Below, piece after piece: positions 13,586 through 28,000 of a stretch of DNA of 64,000 bases. This DNA comes from Tubiluchus corallicola (taxonomy: Eukaryota; Priapulida; Priapulimorpha; Priapulimorphida; Tubiluchidae). The position numbers and the translations under genes are program-made. The notes under the pieces were generated by a model. That model worked only from the letters and a program-made list of their open reading frames with translations, made no database searches and was not told where the DNA came from. Numbering within the stretch: the stretch's first letter is position 1; every line of letters begins with the position of its first letter. The stretch is taken from positions 312,001 through 376,000 of the forward strand of contig JAQGDQ010000121.1 of NCBI GenBank assembly GCA_030141605.1. Direction: 5' to 3'.

Positions 13586-16500
13586 ATGATGGGAGCAAGG
13601 TTCAAAAGCTGTGCCACATTATTAATGTGCTTTGCAATTGTTCACACAGTGAATACACAGAGTGGTAAGTAGATCCATATGTATTTACTTTTATTTTGCT
13701 TTATACTTTTTTCTTACACTTTCCGTTTAATTAATGCAATGGTTCACTCGTTCAAAGAACGAAGCATGTACATTGTACAACCAGCATTGAGTTTGCTGGA
13801 ATTAACAAGTTAACTGGCGTTTTGTTAAAAAATCTTTACTCCAAATTAAATTACAAAGTCTATATATTTACTGTAATTTTTCGGAGTAAATGGGGCTACT
13901 TTGCATATGCTAATTAATGTAATATCAGTAATTTGCAGGCCAGATAGCCTAGGAGGCGTAAAAGCTATGAATGAGCCTTAACCTTACTACAAAGGATTCA
14001 AGAACCAACTTTAACTTTATTAAACTCTCCAGCTTAAAATTTGTAGTCCCTGGCATTTAATGATACAGATATAATAATCTTAACTGCAAAATTATATATT
14101 GCATTTATATATTGACCTAAATTGCCCTGCATCATATGGAGAAAACCTGGTTTAGAGATATTATTCCTCTTTTTACCAAGAAGATTTTGAATGCTCTAAG
14201 ACTTCACTATTTGATACACGAATTGCATGAACACTGATAACTATGAAATATCCAGTTAAGCCATTAAACTTAATGAAGCATTTTGTATGCTTAGTGAGTT
14301 CACTTGAGTTGTGAAGAATTGTGTGTTATTTTGTTTTATTTCTAAATCCATTTATACAAATTACAATGATATAGCTACACGATTATTTACAAGTAAAAAT
14401 TTAAAATATTTACACATTTACACTAAAATACTAAAAATACACACAATTAGGCACATGACAGAAATAAAAACTACAGAAATTTAAAGTGGATTGTGGTAAA
14501 CACGTAAAGAGCTAAAAACTACTTATAAGTGTCTGCGGTGGAATAAAAATTTTGTAAATTAACTTTTTTTCAGCCTTATGTAAATGCATAAAGGTGATTA
14601 CCACTTATTTGGTAAAATCTGTAATGCATGCATACTGAATATGTTCATTGTTTTTTGCACGTGCAAACTTGCTAAAGTTAATTAGAAGTTTAACATGAAA
14701 ATGCTATATCAATCAACTGAAAGGTTTTCAATAACTTGTTTTACAACGCACTGAGCTTGAAGCTAAATCACCTTCATGCTTACTGAGTCCAGCTCAGCTA
14801 AGCTAGTGGGGTGACGTATTAACTGCTTAGTTTAATAGCGTGACGCAAGCTTCAAAATGTGTACCAGCATAATTAGATTTACTATACTTAGTATCGCGTA
14901 TTAAGTGGCATTAGACAGGTGATATTTTATGCGTTAACACAGAAATAGGCTACTTGAGCGTATGATGTAGTGGTTTTCTTAGTGACTGGTCTAAATACTG
15001 TGTACACTGCACAGTTGTTGTCTTCTTTCTGATTTACAGACCTGACCCATTACCGACATTTGGCATGTTACCCACAAGTTTTGTCTGCCAATTTTTCTAG
15101 TCCAGCAAAAAATGTGTGTAGAATAACATGGTATTCTTCGTCAGTGATCCTTATTTTTTTACAAAGACATTAGAACTTGAATTTAGGGAGGCTTCAAGTT
15201 CTTTGATGAAAATTGGAGATGTGTATAGCCAGCAAAAACCCTTGAAATTTACTGACAGTTTTCATTGGTGCTTAGATCTTTAAATCTGTAGCTTTCATAT
15301 TTTGCTTAGTTCATATTAACATAATAGTCTATGCTCCATCAGAAGTAGGTTATACACTTGTTCTCGGTTATTGTTGCACTGTCATGTCCTGGTATCTAAC
15401 GCCATGTCACTCTAAACACTGGAAGGAGATCAATCTGCACTCGAACCTCGTTTGCCATAAACGTGACATTTCAAATTCCGTTTCACGGCTATAATTCAGT
15501 CAAGCAATATATTCAATGTGTTTGTAATGTAGTAACGTTTTTTTTTTATTAGCTCTGATAATAATTTATGGAATTTTTTATTATCAGGTTGGTGAACCTA
15601 ATTCCTAATTAGTATCTTATGACTTACAGTATCTATATAATTTCACTATACACTAAACTGAATTTATTTACTTAAATAGAACATAACAACACATTCATAA
15701 TACTGAATTAACCACACAAAACACATGTTACTCATTAAGTGAGAAGAACCATAATATTATAATTATGGTCGCCAAATGACTTACATTTTCCATATATAAA
15801 GAAGGAAATGTAATTTTAATACGAATACAATTCATTTCTTTGGCATTCTTTAGAAAAATATGCTTAAAAATTTGTTAGTATGGTAAGATATCACTGTGTT
15901 TACAGTTATTATACAAATTACTAAATTATAAACAATAAAATTTTCCTTTATAAAACTTCTGTTTTGTTTTTAAACCACCCGAAAATATATCCTGCGACTG
16001 TAAACCCACTAAACTGCGTTACTGCTTTAAAGTTTTATTATTATTATTATACCAGTCCTCGTTGAGTTCACTGGTGAGTCCTTTAAAATGCTTTGTCTGC
16101 TGTGTTTTTGCTTTTGCGTTTAATACATGGAATAGAGCTTTTTCAATATCAGGTAAAATTATTTTGAATTCCAGGCGCGTGACTGATTAATCTACAATTA
16201 ATTTCTTGCTTGAATTGCTATAATGTTTTTGATATTAAACGACGGGTGTGCCTTCAAATTTCCAAAACAACTTCTACCAATGTTATGCTAATTGAGCTAG
16301 ATGTCAAAGTGCACATTTCTGACATTGGTAAAACTGATGTTCATTGGGCAGACCTTGAACGTTTCCTTTATACATTTCCCAGATGGACATTATATCAGCA
16401 CAATGTATTATCCATTTGGATGTGTCAACACAAATTTGACAACATAACATAGATCTGTTGAATTCTATGTATTTATCAAAAATTGATGGTTTCTAAACTA

Positions 16501-19500
16501 AAAATAGATTTGAGTACTCCAAAGAAACTTAATGACTTAATTCAAGTGAGAGTGCAGAACCACTCTAGAGCTAATCCACAGCCCCTTCTTACTGATGTCA
16601 TCCCTCTTGCTACATCTTCTGGAAGAGTACGTATATAAAGGAAACATCAAACTCTTAACCATGCCAAACTTTTACTGGGGATAATCAGTAATCTGCTCAC
16701 AGTATATGCCTCTGTTCTTATAGACTAGCTTTAAAGACTTCTCTAGTGGGTAATGAGTAATACACTTTGTCTTATTTTTACAAGAAAAAAATCATCGTCT
16801 ATGAAGTAGTGACACATTGATACTGATTTATTGATAGGCAATACAAAAAGCTTTAGTGTTACATTGATGTCACTGGCCTTCACTTATCAGTGAGATTTTG
16901 GTTTAAAATGTGTAAGTTAAGAAGTTTTGGTTCAAGACTATGATTCAGGTTCTGCATAATGTTTGCTCTGTATGTTGCCATCATTGATGCTCCAGCCTCA
17001 CTGACTCACCAGCACATTTTTCGATGTAACATTTAACAGGTATATCTAAAAGACTGAACTTGCCCTGCACATGTGAAATTCAAAACCAAATGACCAATAT
17101 AACTGCACTTAAACCTGCCCACTTAAAGTGTCCTACTTATCTAAGGCTGCACTTTTGTTAAAAATATGAGTTATTATTGGTTTTTTTTTGCTTTTTAGAT
17201 AATGCAGTATTAGAACAGGAACACAATGCTGTAGATGATAGCTATAGCATTGTTGAAAATAGGAATGCTACAAGTGGGGATAATACAACTGAAGAAACAA
17301 CACCAGATGAAAAAACAGAAACCACCAACTTTAGTCAAAGAACTGTTGCTACAAATAATACAAATGATACAGGTGATACTGATGATAGTCATGCAACCAG
17401 TGCTACAAGTGTAGACAATCGTAGTAGTGCTTCCAGTTCTCCAAGTGCAGTATTGCTATCTGATTATTCTGGAGCTGATAAGTCTTCTTCAACTGTAAAT
17501 TTAACAGAGACAAGCAGTGTTATAACACCAAATATAACACTTGAGAATTTACTAGAAAATCAATCAACCAGTGATCTACCTAAGACAGATCAAACTAAAC
17601 ATGGAATTGAAATAGAGAAATCAAAGATGATTGATGAATCTCTGCTTGCCAGAGATGAAGAAGGTGCATCTGAAATGGATGATGAAGAGACATCTGTTGC
17701 TACAATGATGACTGACTATAACAAAAACTTTACTGTTTTTAAAGGTTCATCGATTGATCCTCTGTCTACATTAGCAGTCCAGGAGGACAGAGACAGTGAT
17801 GAGTCAGACTCTGGTAGTCCCTTTGACGTTTTCTCGCCTAAACCAACATGGAATGATACCAACAAAATGTCTATACCAGATATTGAAGATGATGAAATTT
17901 TGCTTTATGGTAACATGACATTGTGGTTAAAACTTGATAGGAATTGCAGTTTCGATGAAAAAGATGCTGATGAGTTTATAGATGAACTTTTTAGTGCATT
18001 GTCTTCTCAAATCAATATTGACCCTGACAGATTGAGACTGGATTCAATGGACTGTGAAGATTTTACTGTTGGCCTCACACTTTTGAATATCTCAAAAGAG
18101 GAACTCTCCATATTAGAGGAAGATATTGCTAACATGACATTTCAGTTTAGAAATATAACATACACTATTACAGACATCAGTGCCAAGCCATTTGATGATA
18201 TAGATGATTATTTTTATTCTGATGATGCAAGGATGGAAACAATTTTCACGATTATTTATATCTGCATTGCATCTTTTTTGGGGACCATTATTATTTTAGG
18301 TTTGGCTGGGACAGTGTATTGTCTTACACATCGGAAAAGAAGACGTTCATTTAATCTCCAAGACACGGTAAGTTTTTGCCATCTGTGGCAAGTTTGTAGC
18401 ACGTTTCCATATTTACTGTTTGCTTTGTGTTTTTTGTCTGCACAAAAGTTTCTAGTTCTGTGTCCTAGGCATTTATGTAATGCATCAGTGTTGTTTGTCA
18501 GGCTTCTTGTGGCGATCAAGAGGTAAAATTCAAATGAAAATTAATTATTAATTTTAGGTTACTAGCAATATAGTACCAACTACCATCTTTGTGTAAAACA
18601 AATTTCTATTTTTATTTGAGCCTGAGTTGGACTTGCACAAATCTAGTAATGTTATGCATCACATCTGTGGAATATAAGTTTAATATTGCTTGGATTTTTT
18701 TACATTGTCAGCTAGTACTAAGATACTTTAAGAAAAACTGAAAATATAGAATTTTAACATATATTGTTTAATTACATAATTTTCTATACCATTCACTTAT
18801 TTTAAATTCCTGTTAGAATTTGTGTTTGCCTTCTCTGTAACTGCTAATTTACAGTGTCAAACTGTCAAGACCAGCTTTGTGCTTTGAAATCCACCTACAA
18901 TGCTTGTCTTGTTAAACCTACACATTTGCATGCTAAACTAATGAATATACTGAGAGGCACTTGCAGTTTAAGTGGTTTTTAGTATGAATGCATATGAGTC
19001 AGTATGTTTGATTAAAAATCAAAACCATAAAGTAATCAACACAGCAGATTTATCTGTGGAACCATCTAAACTGCAAACTATTCAAACCCTGATAATACTA
19101 ACATGTTTATGAGGACTATTCCATTTCTCTGTAAATAGAAATGGGCAGACAAAAAATACAGGGGCAGGAGACACAGGGGTGTCCAACTAACAGCAATGAC
19201 AAGGAAAACTGAGGTACCTTACTGTTGCACGTGTTTGTGATTTCAAGCCATTCATTACACTACCCTCTTGACTTTCTTTTGGTGTAGTTCAACTTGTTAA
19301 TGAGTTAACAGTCTTAGCATCAGTGCATTTAGTAAATTCAATTCAGGAATAGATAATGCATGACTCGCATCCCTGACATGACACATTTTTTCTTTGTTTC
19401 AGACAGATGCAGTGTGTAGTAACAAGTGTTTGTATGATTGTTGCATGGCTGCTTTAAATTAATAACTGGTTACCACATGTCTATATCATGCAAGAGTTCT

Positions 19501-20521
19501 GTTTTATTTTTATAGAGTGGCTTTGATATGAACTGATTATTACAGCTTGTCAACATGTCTGAAATGTCTGAGATCAAGCCTACTTGAGCAGCTTTTATTT
19601 TTGCTTTCTTGTTATTGTATTATCCTTTATGTTGTACAATATCTTTGCTGGCACTTAAGATACAATTTTGCTTTTTAATTTCAAGTATTGCTTTCTTTTT
19701 ATAAAACGACAACTTGGAATATTAAAACAATGAAAATATTATCATGTATATTTCATTTGCTATTACCGCTATTTGGTCATTAGTAAAATGCAAGTGTTTT
19801 GTGATTTTGTTTTTATTTTATAAGCATAAAGCCTACAGCATATGAAGACTAATTACAAAACCAGATTTAAAAATTAATTTTGTTTTTTAAGTCTGATGCA
19901 GGCTCTAGGCCTATTTAAACTTTTGGTTTCTAAAACACTTATACAGTACTATGCTGATATCACTGCAGTTGTAGTTGAAACATTTGAGTTTTTACATCAA
20001 ATTTTTTGCAAGATTCTTTTAACCAGAATTATTGCACTGTTTTGTAGATGATTAGTTATATGGTTGTTTTGAAAGGTTTTTGTGCGTAGTTTACAAATCA
20101 TTCAAGGATTTTGTTATAAGCATTGTCATGAGCTATTGTAAGAAAAATTAGTCTGTGTGTAACTGAAAAGTACATTTTTTTTATTTTTCAGCCTCACCTG
20201 AATTTTAATACTGAGGACTTTGTTCTGACGAAAATACCTCGTGTCGCTGTCATACCACGACAAAATGGTGCTGACGTCAATGGTAGTGGTCGTACTACAG
20301 AGGCTGCTGCAAACCATGCCAACTCAGCTCAAAGACTTGGACTACCTAAAAATGGCTGCATTATTGGAGTGGACAACCCAGCATACCAAGAAGATGCAAT
20401 GGAAATGTTGGATGCAATGGAAATGACAAATAAGAGCATGTACATTCCTGTTGCTGACTATGATATCGTAGCCAAGGCAACAGCAGAAAGTGAAGAGGAG
20501 GATGGTAAAGTCAGCCTATAG
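13586..20521 (+). CDS. Type I membrane protein, mucin-like ectodomain, NPxY tail
   Basis: Three exons join in phase: 13586-13664 (donor GTAAGT, phase 1), 17199-18367 (acceptor CTTTTTAG, donor GTAAGT, phase 0) and 20192-20521 (acceptor TTTTTCAG, stop TAG). The product is about 525 residues. Residues 1-25 form a signal peptide ending VNTQS. Residues 27-250 are rich in Ser, Thr, Asn and acidic residues, with many N-glycosylation sequons. Residues about 257-360 form a compact block that I read as SEA-like. A transmembrane helix spans about 374-400, followed by HRKRRR. The 120-residue tail contains DNPAY, a candidate NPxY site for PTB adaptors or endocytosis, and an acidic EEED near the end. I do not recognise the family; KIAA1549-like or mucin-like proteins have a similar plan. 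Two Met codons start the frame; I took the first. Additional small exons in the 3.5-kb and 1.8-kb introns cannot be excluded. Confidence 0.75.
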
Positions 20522-23115
20522 TTGATTGTCAAAGATGGAGATCTACTAGATCCATTCCTGTACATATATGTTAGGCTCTTAGCCAAGGCTTGTGTATTTA
20601 TGCCCTTGGTTTATTGTTGCTGAAGTTATATATAAATTTTGAACTTCTTTGCAAGTTTACAGTATATGAAAGTTCAACAAAATAGAAATATTAGTGTTAT
20701 TGAGAGATACTGGTAGGCCTAAATTTTTGGTAACAGTGAATTTTGTTTGTTGTGCTTATTCAAATTGAATAATAATGCAAAAATATTACGATGCAGAATT
20801 TTAATTTTTAAGTCACTTTTGACACTCATTAGTCAGCATTGAAAATCCTATGTGATATTTTTACTCCATGGATCTAAGTGGAATTTTTAATTGTATAACC
20901 TTGCCTTAATACTACTAGTATAAGTAGTGCTCAAAGTAATACAAATTCTGCATAGAATGACAATCATTATTTTCATTGTTTTTTTATTGTTCTTGAATTT
21001 GCATCATTAGTACTTGTTGCTAATACTATTTTATTTGTGTGGAAAATAGCCATTTTTTACCTCGATGGCCTATTAGTATCAATTTTGAAGTAAATGCATA
21101 AATAAAATTCTTATTAAGTGCATACTATAGGTCCATTAGAACTTTACCCTTAAACACTGATGCATGTTCTATTGCAAGATTTGAGAAATTGAGATTGTAT
21201 CCTGTTGCCCAGGGCTGTTTAGCTATTAGCTTGTCACATCTTTATAGAAGAGTAGCTCTAGTAAAGTTTGTTCAAAATAAATGTGCTTGCCATTGTTATT
21301 TTCTGTATGTACATGTAGTTTCATGTTCAACCAGTTTGATATTCATTTGTATATATTAATGAATTTATAGCCATATAACAGTGCCACCCACACTTTTCTT
21401 TGTAAGGTAACTCTGGCCATTGTGATTGTGATATTGTTGCTGAACTTAAGTTTAGGACCTGTTATATACTGTAGAACGTGTTTTTTATTCAATATTCATG
21501 AAGTATTTTTTAGTTGGGCCTATTTTGTCTGTTTATTTTAAATTCGTGCTACCCGTTAAAATTCTTTTATCTGTCTTAGTACAATGGGAAAATGCTCAAA
21601 ACGGGGTGCAGAAAGCATTTTCAACTTTCAGTTAGTAAAAATTGAGGTGTAATCTTTTATTTAGCCCAGACTTTCTGAATTACAATTTTTAGTGCAACCT
21701 TATATAATTGTTCGACACTTTCTTGGTTCAAGTTTTAGGTTAAAAAACTAGATTAAATTTTATTCCCTTATTATATGCTTTGTAAAGGTATAGTTTCCCT
21801 TTTGTTTAATTTAGTGAAATAGACGTTTAGTCTGTAAATTTGGCAAGCCTATGAAAAAATTGTATGTAAAATGCTTGCACAGTTGAAATGAATTAGGTTA
21901 CAGGCCTAATACTACACAACGTTAGTAAGATGCTGCTAACTTTCCTGACCTTAAATGACTCTGCAATTTCAGAGATTATGAAGATCTAATATTATAATTT
22001 TTTTTACTTCTGGATTTATCACATTTTAGGCTTACTTGCAGAAAATGTGCCTAGCTGGATACTCTTTTGTAGGCCTGTACTTGAAATTTTGGTGGAAATG
22101 TGAACTTTATTACTATTATGTTCAGTTATTTGTTGCACACATTTGCCGGTAATTTGTGTTCCTGAAATAATTGTAGTTATACCTGTAACTTAATTTTTGT
22201 TGCATTAATCTATCCTTAGGTAACCTCGTCTTGCTTGAAAAACATATTCAAAAATGATTCCGTGCCCCCCGCTAATGGTAGTCTGTGCGTTCTGTCACAC
22301 CTACAGTCACATTTATTAGTGATTCCTTGAATCTCATTAAATAGCCTGTTGTAGTGTAGAGTTTTGTGTAATTTCACAAAGAATGACCAGCAACCAGTAA
22401 AATTTTGGACAATGTGTTGCTGTCATATCAATTGATGCATAATAATTATTTATTGTTGATTTTATTTCACTGTTTTATAGTTAACATTGGCCAATTAATT
22501 ATAATTTCTAAGACACCAATTTAAATTTTTATAAGATATTAGTTAGAGTAAGCTCACTGTAGTTTTTAGCTTTTCTATGTGTTTTATACTACTCGTTAAA
22601 AGTCAATGGAGTTGAGTTTCATCTTGGGTATAACAGACAGGAATATTTAAAATACATGTACGTAATTCTCAATCGCTCTCTTTCGCCACTGAATAATTGG
22701 CCCTCATAATTGAATTCTGATTGTATGCTACTGCCATCTATTGGGCATTTAGAAGTTTTCGAAAACAAGTACTGTAATCATAATTATTGCACAAAACTTT
22801 TGTATCACGCGTTTTTAATAAGAAACAGGTTCATATGAAACTGTGTTGCTAGTCAAGGGATGGCCAAAATAGAGAAACAGCCCTACTGTATGAAGTGCAT
22901 GCTACATGCTTTTTCGATAATTAACAGTAATTATTGTTAGTCTGAACCTAGTGATCTTTCCTCTTTCTTCTTCTATATTCCATCTGCTTGGAATTGTTTG
23001 GCAACTCAACTCTTTTTTGTTTTACAGGTGAAACATTTTGATTCTTGTCAATTGTATTTTTGTAAAATATCTTGAGGATTGTACGCTATACATTATAATT
23101 ATCCGTCCCAATAAA
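20522..23115 (+). other. Long 3' UTR region with several poly(A) signals
   Basis: This is T-rich non-coding sequence after the stop codon. AATAAA occurs at 21101-21106, at about 21276 and at 23110-23115, so alternative polyadenylation is possible. No open frame of note is present. Confidence 0.45.
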
Positions 23116-23537
23116 CTACATGTTTTTAAACAGTGAGTACTTTGTGCGCAATTTTTTTTATTTCTAAATAAGTCAACACATATCGTCTCTCTGTCATTCA
23201 ATATTTATATTTATCAAAATACTGGCGCTTTGATCATAATAATGTTCAATCTCAAATTTTAATGCATATAGTCTTAATCTATAATTTTCAATTTTTAAAA
23301 AAAATATTAATAAATACCTACTTTTTATAACACTAATGTATGTATTCATTGATTCCTGAAAAATTCTGAAGTTAGAAGTGTATGAAGAAATTGTACTGTA
23401 TATTTAATTTCAAGCGAATCACATCATTTGGGGTAGGGACATTCAATTTTGATATCAGAGCAAGATGAGTTACCCAGTTTTTCGGCTTTTTGCAATTACG
23501 CACATTATACTCTCCTTACAACCTTGACTCTCCATAG

Positions 23538-23621
23538 CCTTTACTTGACCATTCCAAGAATAGGACGGGGGGCTTAAGTTCCTTTACTTAACCATTCTAA
23601 GAATAGGACGGGACTTAAGTT
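23538..23621. repeat. Two-unit tandem repeat of about 42 bp
   Basis: The block CCTTTACTTGACCATTCCAA, with AGAATAGGACGGG and CTTAAGTT, occurs at 23538-23580. It is repeated with few changes at 23581-23621. Confidence 0.75.
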
Positions 23622-23821
23622 ATCAGTCCCGTCGTTGTAGTCAATGCCGATCAGATCCCGTCTATGTTGCTGAACATTTCGCAAGTATGAGTCCAAGCTA
23701 TCTATGATATATATATCTGTTTTGGAAAAATCCAGTCAGCTTTTTAGGCAACTTAATCTTAACAATGAATCCCAACAACAACTTTATTTTAAATTAAAAA
23801 ACAACCTTTTCTCCCATGCTT

Positions 23822-25008
23822 GTACTCCATAAGGATAGATTAAGTGCATCTGTCAAATTGCAAGAAAACTGCGTTACTATGCCTGCAGAAGCCGAATGCT
23901 GCACGGTTTTGCCATCTAGCAACGAAAATAATACTAAACAATTTATATTTTCTTTAACATCGTTAGGTGATGGAAGAAACAAGATAGTGATAAATTACAA
24001 TGTAAACTTACGTACACATTAATCATACTCATCATGGTTATATTAAAAGACATCTCCTTTATAGTACTATATTTGGTTTGCATAGTATTTTCTGCTGTTC
24101 AATGGACATAATAGTGCGCTTAAATTATGCCATTTAAAAAACTGCATATTTTTAATTGTTATTGAAGTAATTATAAATGCACACACTAAGATAAAACTAC
24201 AACGAAAGAAGAAAAACTGGTGCATGCTGTCCAAAGTAGACAGTGTCCAGTCGCTGGCCCACGTCAATGCCCATTGAAAAAATACTTGCGATGATGAGAA
24301 ATATGGATGGAGTTCTGCTAAATCAAACACTGACATTTCAATCTTTACGAACACAGCATTATTTTCTTAATATACCAGTAGATTATAATATGCATTTTGG
24401 CACTCTGCAAATTGGGATAAGGCACACAGTGGCAGAGCGTACTTAATACAGATTGTTGTGGTATGAATCTAGCTTCAAATTTTCTCTAAAATGATGGAGT
24501 GAACTGTCGTAGATGTCACAGCCATGTCCAGATACCTATTTGTCCTGTCTGAAAGAGGTAGGTAGCCATGGATAGTATGACAGCAGCAGTTTTTAACTAC
24601 TTCTTTGCATAAGGCCAACAAGAATCCTTATTGTAATATCTTTCCTTATCAAAGTCATAGTAATCCGTTGAAAGCACCAATGGCATCGCTGATAAAACAC
24701 CAACTGCTTGAAGAATGGATCAATACTGCTAACTTGACAAAATTGTGACATAAAATGCTAATGAGCAATGTTCTCCTGCTATATCTTTCAAGCTCTTAAT
24801 TCATTAAAAAAATTATGGACTTAAAGTCAAAGGATACCACTGTCTTAATGTTAAGATAGTGACCACCTGCGAGTTACGTGGGCGACAGTCAAATAGAGAA
24901 ATTGCACGTATTTATTAATAATGGCACTCTTACAGCATCCAGTTAGGTGTATGGCACTATAGTCACAACAGCTAACGTGTCAAAAAGGATGTTATTTCAT
25001 TCATAACA
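23822..25008. other. Intergenic and 3' end of the kinase gene
   Basis: No coding feature is supported. On the minus strand this is the 3' flank of the kinase gene, with a candidate AATAAA at 24911-24916, about 95 nt after the stop. Confidence 0.4.
24911..24916 (-). terminator. Candidate polyadenylation signal of the kinase gene
   Basis: TTTATT on the plus strand reads AATAAA on the minus strand. It lies about 95 nt beyond the TAA stop of the receptor kinase. Confidence 0.4.
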
Positions 25009-28000
25009 TTATAAATCGGTTTCATTTAAGCCCATTTCCTTTAGTCTCACGTGCAGCACATCAAATTTAGTCCTGTCTGTCGGAATCTGTTTCCAGCAAC
25101 CCAACATTGTGTTGTACACGTTCACTGGGCATGACATGGGTTTCATTAGTAAACCCCCTCTGGTGAGATAAACCACAACTTCACTGTCCGCTCGATAGCT
25201 ATATGGCTTCAGGCCGAAACTGAAGATTTCCCATATTAAGACACCAAATGACCAAATGTCGCTGTACTTGGTAAAAAGGTTACTTTTAATTGATTCAGTA
25301 GCCATCCATCGTATTGGCAGAGTTCTTCGTCCAACCTAAAGTTAAAAGCGTACGATTTTTAATATGTTTCTTGGCAGTCATGGTGGAAGAAATCGTGTTG
25401 TTGGAAGAATGTTGGAAGAAATCAATTTTTGGAACACAAAATTGTTGCAGTGATGTTCGAAATTCACAAAAGCGGAATGATGTAGTATCAACAAGTGCAA
25501 TTTCAACAAGAACAAAGGAACAACAATAGTAAAAAAATAGCAACAACAATTACAACAATAATTACGATTACAATGTAATTACAAATGGCAGCAACTGTAA
25601 CTGGGGAAATGGTGGCAAAACAACAACAACAACAGCAACCACAACAAAACATCAACAAAGCCACAGTGGTCTGCAAAGCATAAAACTAGAAGTTACGTCA
25701 ACGAGGACTTACGTCAACTCACCTTAACATAATCACCTGGGTAAAGTTCTTTTGCTATTCCCAAATCCGCTACTTTGACCCTCATGTCCATACCAATAAG
25801 ACAGTTTCTTGCAGCAAGATCTTTGTGAACATATCCCATTCTAGACAGATAGGCCATACCGGAAGCGATTTGTCCACCAATGTTGGTCATATCATTCACT
25901 GACAAAACGTAACTTATTCGTTTAGTCACATAACCAAACAACCCTTTCTTTAACGTCTTGGACATTGTGTCCCGTTTGGACTGATAGAAATTCTTGCGAG
26001 TCTTAGGGGCATTTGCAATAAGGAAGCTCTTTAAGTCGCCAAACTCTATAAACTCGTACACTATTGATGGTTTTTCGTCGTGGACAGCTCCTATGAGTTT
26101 ATGTACATTGGAATGTTCTGCATTTCCTATGCTGACAGCTTGTCTCTCATGTCTAGACCTGCTATGTGCTGCCATTTCCTGTGAAAACTCCTTCACCATG
26201 ACAACCTTTACTGGATCCTTCTCTGATGCACTGCTCAGCTCGGCTTGATACAGCTGTCCAAATCTACCACTGTACAAAAGACAAACATACTTCAAATTTT
26301 TCCTAGAAAGCTCTGTTAAAGGTCTAGTCCTTCGATGAAGACACTCACTTTCAATGGAACTGACAGACTGGGCACTGGTTAAAGAGATGCTGTCATCAGT
26401 GGTCAGTTGGGACAGACGACTAGTGGACAATCGACTGATTTGTAATTTTGTAGCTGGTTCTTCTACCTGCAACATAAATAAAAGTAGATTTGCTCATCAA
26501 TACTTAGGGGTAGATTGAACTATTTTTACTTTGCCTTGCCTTTTGTAGTCATAACGGACAAAAATGGCATCCCAGTATACCATTCTACCCAGAAAAGATT
26601 TTCTACATAATAAAATAATTATAATCGTAAGTTTACAACAGATGCGCAGAACAAATTATCATCCTCCAAAGGCGTTTTTAGTAAAACAAATTAAAGCATT
26701 ATAAAAAAAGGATGATCTTCTGTAAATGGTGCTAGTGGTGCAAAGGGACTCAGTACAGGGGATTCTTGACATTCAGTGGATCATTGAAAGTGCTTAGATT
26801 GTGGATGTTCGATTCATTATCCTTGTGCAATTTTCGCAGCCGTGTATAAAACACACTGCAAGAACTGACTTCTATTAGCTGATGATTCACTGAAGGAATT
26901 GACTCACAAAACTCGCTGAGATCTTACAATTTAGAATTTAGAAACTAATATACATAGAATTTTTAAACAAAGCTTTCTCTCATTAAAAACAAAAGCAGCA
27001 GACGTGTAAAAAATTTAAACTGTCTGAAGCTTTACTTACTTGCATATGTCCAGATCTGTGATTAAGCATACGTATAATGCAACACGTAATGACGGTGATG
27101 GAGAAGGCATAAACAAATGCCAGCACAATAGCAAAAGCTATTAACATATGAACTTTTTCTTTGTCTTCGGATAAAACCGCAAAAAACCTAGTGCAGTTGC
27201 CAGCATCAACTAAAAACAAAAACATGGATGAGTTTCATACTTAGCGCATTTAATTTGTGCTACGCAGTGTACTTACACGTGCCATACCTGGAAAGATTTT
27301 TGTAAGAACGTTTCCATGCATTGCCAAAATATCTCCAAACCAAACGCAATTTTATATATCCAGGCTCCGTCCCAGCTTCTTCACATTCCGTCTATTTCAA
27401 GCAAGTTTGGCTTTGAAATTCAATATTTGTGGGTGTGCTTCATTGAGAAAACATGTTTAATCATTTCATTTGTTTTAGAATCCACCTGACATGAATGATA
27501 ATGAAACAATCTGTGCTATAATGGCTTTCTTGTGAATTTCTGAATTTGGGAATTGTTTTGTTTTTCGAACGAGCTATAACAGCTAGAAAGATGACATTTT
27601 TAATCTTATTATTTTCTCAAAGCCTAACTATTGATTTTGCCAGTTTATGTTAATAAATGACTTTATGAAAAGGGCTTCAACGTAATCACTTACCTAAAGG
27701 TGAAAATGGAATTGCTTTACTTCTGGTCCCATTGCCAAATTCGTTAATGGGGGTGATAATAATGTGGTATGTTAAGAATGGATTCAAATGATCAAGATCA
27801 ATATTCAGCTGATACTGCTCAGTAAAAATCATTGTTGTGTCGTTGTCGCCAGCATCATAAGACACTATAAACCACGTTTTTGCAGCACTAGTAACATCAT
27901 TCAAAGACGTTTGAGAAAATACTGTTTCATAGTCCCACAACACAATCAGCGAATCACACCCAGGATCGATGACTGCACTGACATTAGTGGCCATCCAGTA

